Source: Rotaria sp. Silwood1 (taxonomy: Eukaryota > Rotifera > Eurotatoria > Philodinida > Philodinidae). Taken from it: a stretch of DNA of 64,000 nt. Location: NCBI GenBank assembly GCA_905250075.1, contig CAJNOP010000004.1:2402577-2466576 (forward strand). The letters run 5' to 3'. Shown here in pieces: positions 61,827-64,000 of this stretch. Below the pieces are notes generated by a model, which did not search any database, was not told the origin of the DNA, and saw nothing but the letters and a program-made list of their open reading frames with translations. A program made the position numbers and the translations under genes. Each line of letters starts with the position of its first letter. Position 1 is the stretch's first letter.

Positions 61827-64000
61827 TAATCAAATAAAATCATGTTCTTTTTTTTTCAATTTAAAGTTTAAATAATAATTTGATATCATTCATAAATAAT
61901 TACGCGAAAACTAAAATGTATGAAGTCATAAGAAGGATGTAAAACTGATTTGGTAATTCGACTTGATAACTGTACTTCTTTATTAACTTAACATAATCTA
62001 ATTTCAATATATTTATTTATCAGTTGATCAGAATTTTCTACAAAGTATTTGTTGAGAAATAACTATGTGGAAAACAAATGTTATAGATTCATAAAAACTG
62101 AGAACAAAATTACATTATTCAAATTTCTATACGAGTTATTTTTCATCATTATATAATCATAGAAATCACAATAGTATAAGCAATGGTCATATCATAATAC
62201 AAAATAATTGAAAGTTTCAATCATCTTTAAGAAAGTACAGTTGACAGTAGTGTCTTATTATTTTGTTTAATTTATTTTTGTTTCATTGAATGTTTTATCT
62301 TTTTTACTGAAAGTTTAAAAGAATTTGTTGAGGTAAAACTTTCTAAAAATAAAAAAAAAATGTGGCTTGTTAATGAAAGTGAAGAAGTTACCATAACTAA
62401 GTTCGACCTTACTTGAAAATCTTATAAGATAGTTTATTTATTTGTAATTCAAAAAAAGAATCTTAACAAGATATATCTTCAATTTTACACAACGAATTTG
62501 TTCTCTGAGACTTTATGAACGAGTTATACGTTGCATTCTTATTTCAATTCTCACTACATGAAATAGTGAAGTGAATAAAAAATCATATTGTAGAGTGTGT
62601 TTTACTGTATCTTTTCATCATAAAGACAAATTTTACAAGTATTTATTTCACAAAGAAATTTTTAATATTCAAATAATGTGTACATGTTCTTTATTGTGTT
62701 TTCTGGATGTTTTTGTTTTTTGTTAACAAGTAAAAAGCTTCTCGTGAATTTTCAGCTACAATACTGAGTTTTAATGAGTAGTTTCGTCAAGAATAGAAAA
62801 CAAGTTATAAGCATAGTTTCTTCTTTTTGCATTACAAGAATTCTTGATAGAATAATGTAAACAAATCTTTTTATGAAGTCGGTGCTAGTAGCATATCTAG
62901 AAATACGAATGATAACAAGAAAGACAAATACAACGATCAATGACAACAACAACTAAAAATTGATACAGAAACCGTTTCGAATTATTTCGGAGCAAAACTT
63001 TTATCGTTGACCCATTGAAAAAGATCCCTAAATATGATTCACTATCAAGTGGTGATAGTACAACATCAACAATTTATTAATATGCGTTGAAGATTCTTAT
63101 TTAAAATAAATATGTTCTAAAAACTCTGAATATCAGTCCTTAAAATTAGAATAACCATTATGAAAACAGTAATCTATTTCTTTGGAACTATTATCTATAC
63201 CTGATAAATCATGACAAATAATAACTATCAATTCAACATCAATATCTTTATCATAAAGACTATTATTATCAATCAAGTGATATTTCGAAAAGAATTGATG
63301 TATGAAAACAAATATATGTTCGAAAATATTTTACAATAAAGCTCGTTTAGTAATTAATTAATGTAGAGCTTCATTAAAAACTCAAACATGTACATGTCTT
63401 GTAACGTAATTTAACATCAGATATACACAATATCTAGATTGTTGTTTACAAATTAAACTAACTCTTTGGGAGGGTGGAACGTGTTCCTGGTATGTGAGTG
63501 CTCCTCCTTTTCCTCGTTTTCCTCCTTTTTTTGAAAAAGGCTCCTCCCCCTCCTCCATGTGTTGATCCATTCCTCCTTTTCCTCCTTTTTTGATATTTTC
63601 GTTACGAAAGCCACTAATGATAGTACTTTTGTAACACTCTTCGTAGGTTTTGTAATATGGTGGTCTTCATAATGATCCTGGACTGAAATATTTCCGTAGA
63701 TTCCTATCCGATTCGATGAGATTCGAATGAATATTCTCCAATTTTCACAAAAACTCCGAATTAAACTATATTCAAGAGGACATAGTGCAAAAAACTGACT
63801 CCTCAAGATTATAATGTGAATAAAAATTTATTTATAATTACAAAGAACATAAATTATATACCAAGAGTAACAGTAGTAAATGTGCAATATATACAATATT
63901 TTAAAAATAATTTTACACAATCCTACAATTCAAAAAGTTATGCTAAATAATAGTTGTTCTTTTCTACCTATATCGAACCATTTCTTTATCATATATTTGA
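61827..64000. other. Intergenic right edge
   Basis: No gene seen. A purine/pyrimidine-biased patch at about 63498-63595 consists of repeated CCTCC and TTTTCC words, with the word CCTCCTTTTTTGA duplicated. Confidence 0.45.
63498..63595. repeat. Polypyrimidine patch with internal duplication
   Basis: Pyrimidine-rich sequence on the plus strand. CTCCTTTTCCTCGTTTTCCT at 63502 and TCCTCCTTTTCCTCCTTTTT near 63571 are partial duplicates separated by a CTCC-rich block. It yields overlapping Glu/Lys-rich open frames on the minus strand that are composition artefacts. Confidence 0.6.

Noticed and set aside
63382..63806. Glu/Lys-rich minus-strand frames
   Set aside because: Produced by the duplicated polypyrimidine patch; no domain, no conserved start.

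Overview
The window is AT-rich eukaryotic DNA from an invertebrate. The genes are split by many short introns, mostly about 50-130 nt, with T-rich acceptors and GTAAG-, GTATG- or GTTTG-type donors. Codon use is strongly A/T-ending. The protein set (FoxN-type forkhead factor, xanthine dehydrogenase, Moco sulfurase, copper-monooxygenase relative, antistasin/WAP protein) is that of a small metazoan. A bdelloid rotifer of the Rotaria/Adineta kind fits best. That is an inference from style and content, not from a diagnostic sequence.

Layout. At 1.36-2.28 kb (minus) lies a gene for an acidic, low-complexity protein I do not recognise. At 7.14-7.41 kb (plus) is a one-exon, one-box HMG protein. At 8.5-14.0 kb (plus) is a seven-exon FoxN2/3-like forkhead factor whose long introns carry several small transposon remnants. 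At 15.2-16.7 kb (plus) is an ankyrin-TPR protein, and at 20.7-24.0 kb (plus) a secreted chymotrypsin-fold protease that contains a 10-nt exon. It converges on a minus-strand gene (24.1-28.6 kb) for a membrane-anchored, apparently metal-free relative of PHM/DBH copper monooxygenases. At 30.4-35.5 kb (minus) is a complete ten-exon xanthine dehydrogenase, and at 40.5-43.7 kb (minus) a complete four-exon molybdenum cofactor sulfurase. At 49.6-50.0 kb (plus) is a small secreted antistasin/lustrin/WAP inhibitor-like protein. A frameshifted pseudogene lies at 61.1-61.8 kb.

The most coherent functional pair is XDH plus MOCOS: the sulfurase makes the sulfurated Moco without which XDH is inactive. Here they sit head-to-tail on the same strand about 5 kb apart.

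The large gene-poor parts (35.5-40.5, 43.7-49.5, 50-61 and 62-64 kb) are not featureless. They hold two long foldback (inverted-repeat) elements, a snapback element, and degenerate tandem arrays with periods of about 30, 61, 68 and 175 bp. A hAT-type MITE with a perfect 8-bp target duplication lies in a FoxN intron, and a Tc1/mariner-like non-autonomous element is nested in another repeat. No rRNA, convincing tRNA, CRISPR array or viral gene was seen. Exon joins were worked out by hand from splice sites and reading phase. Every multi-exon model given here keeps an open frame from ATG to stop.
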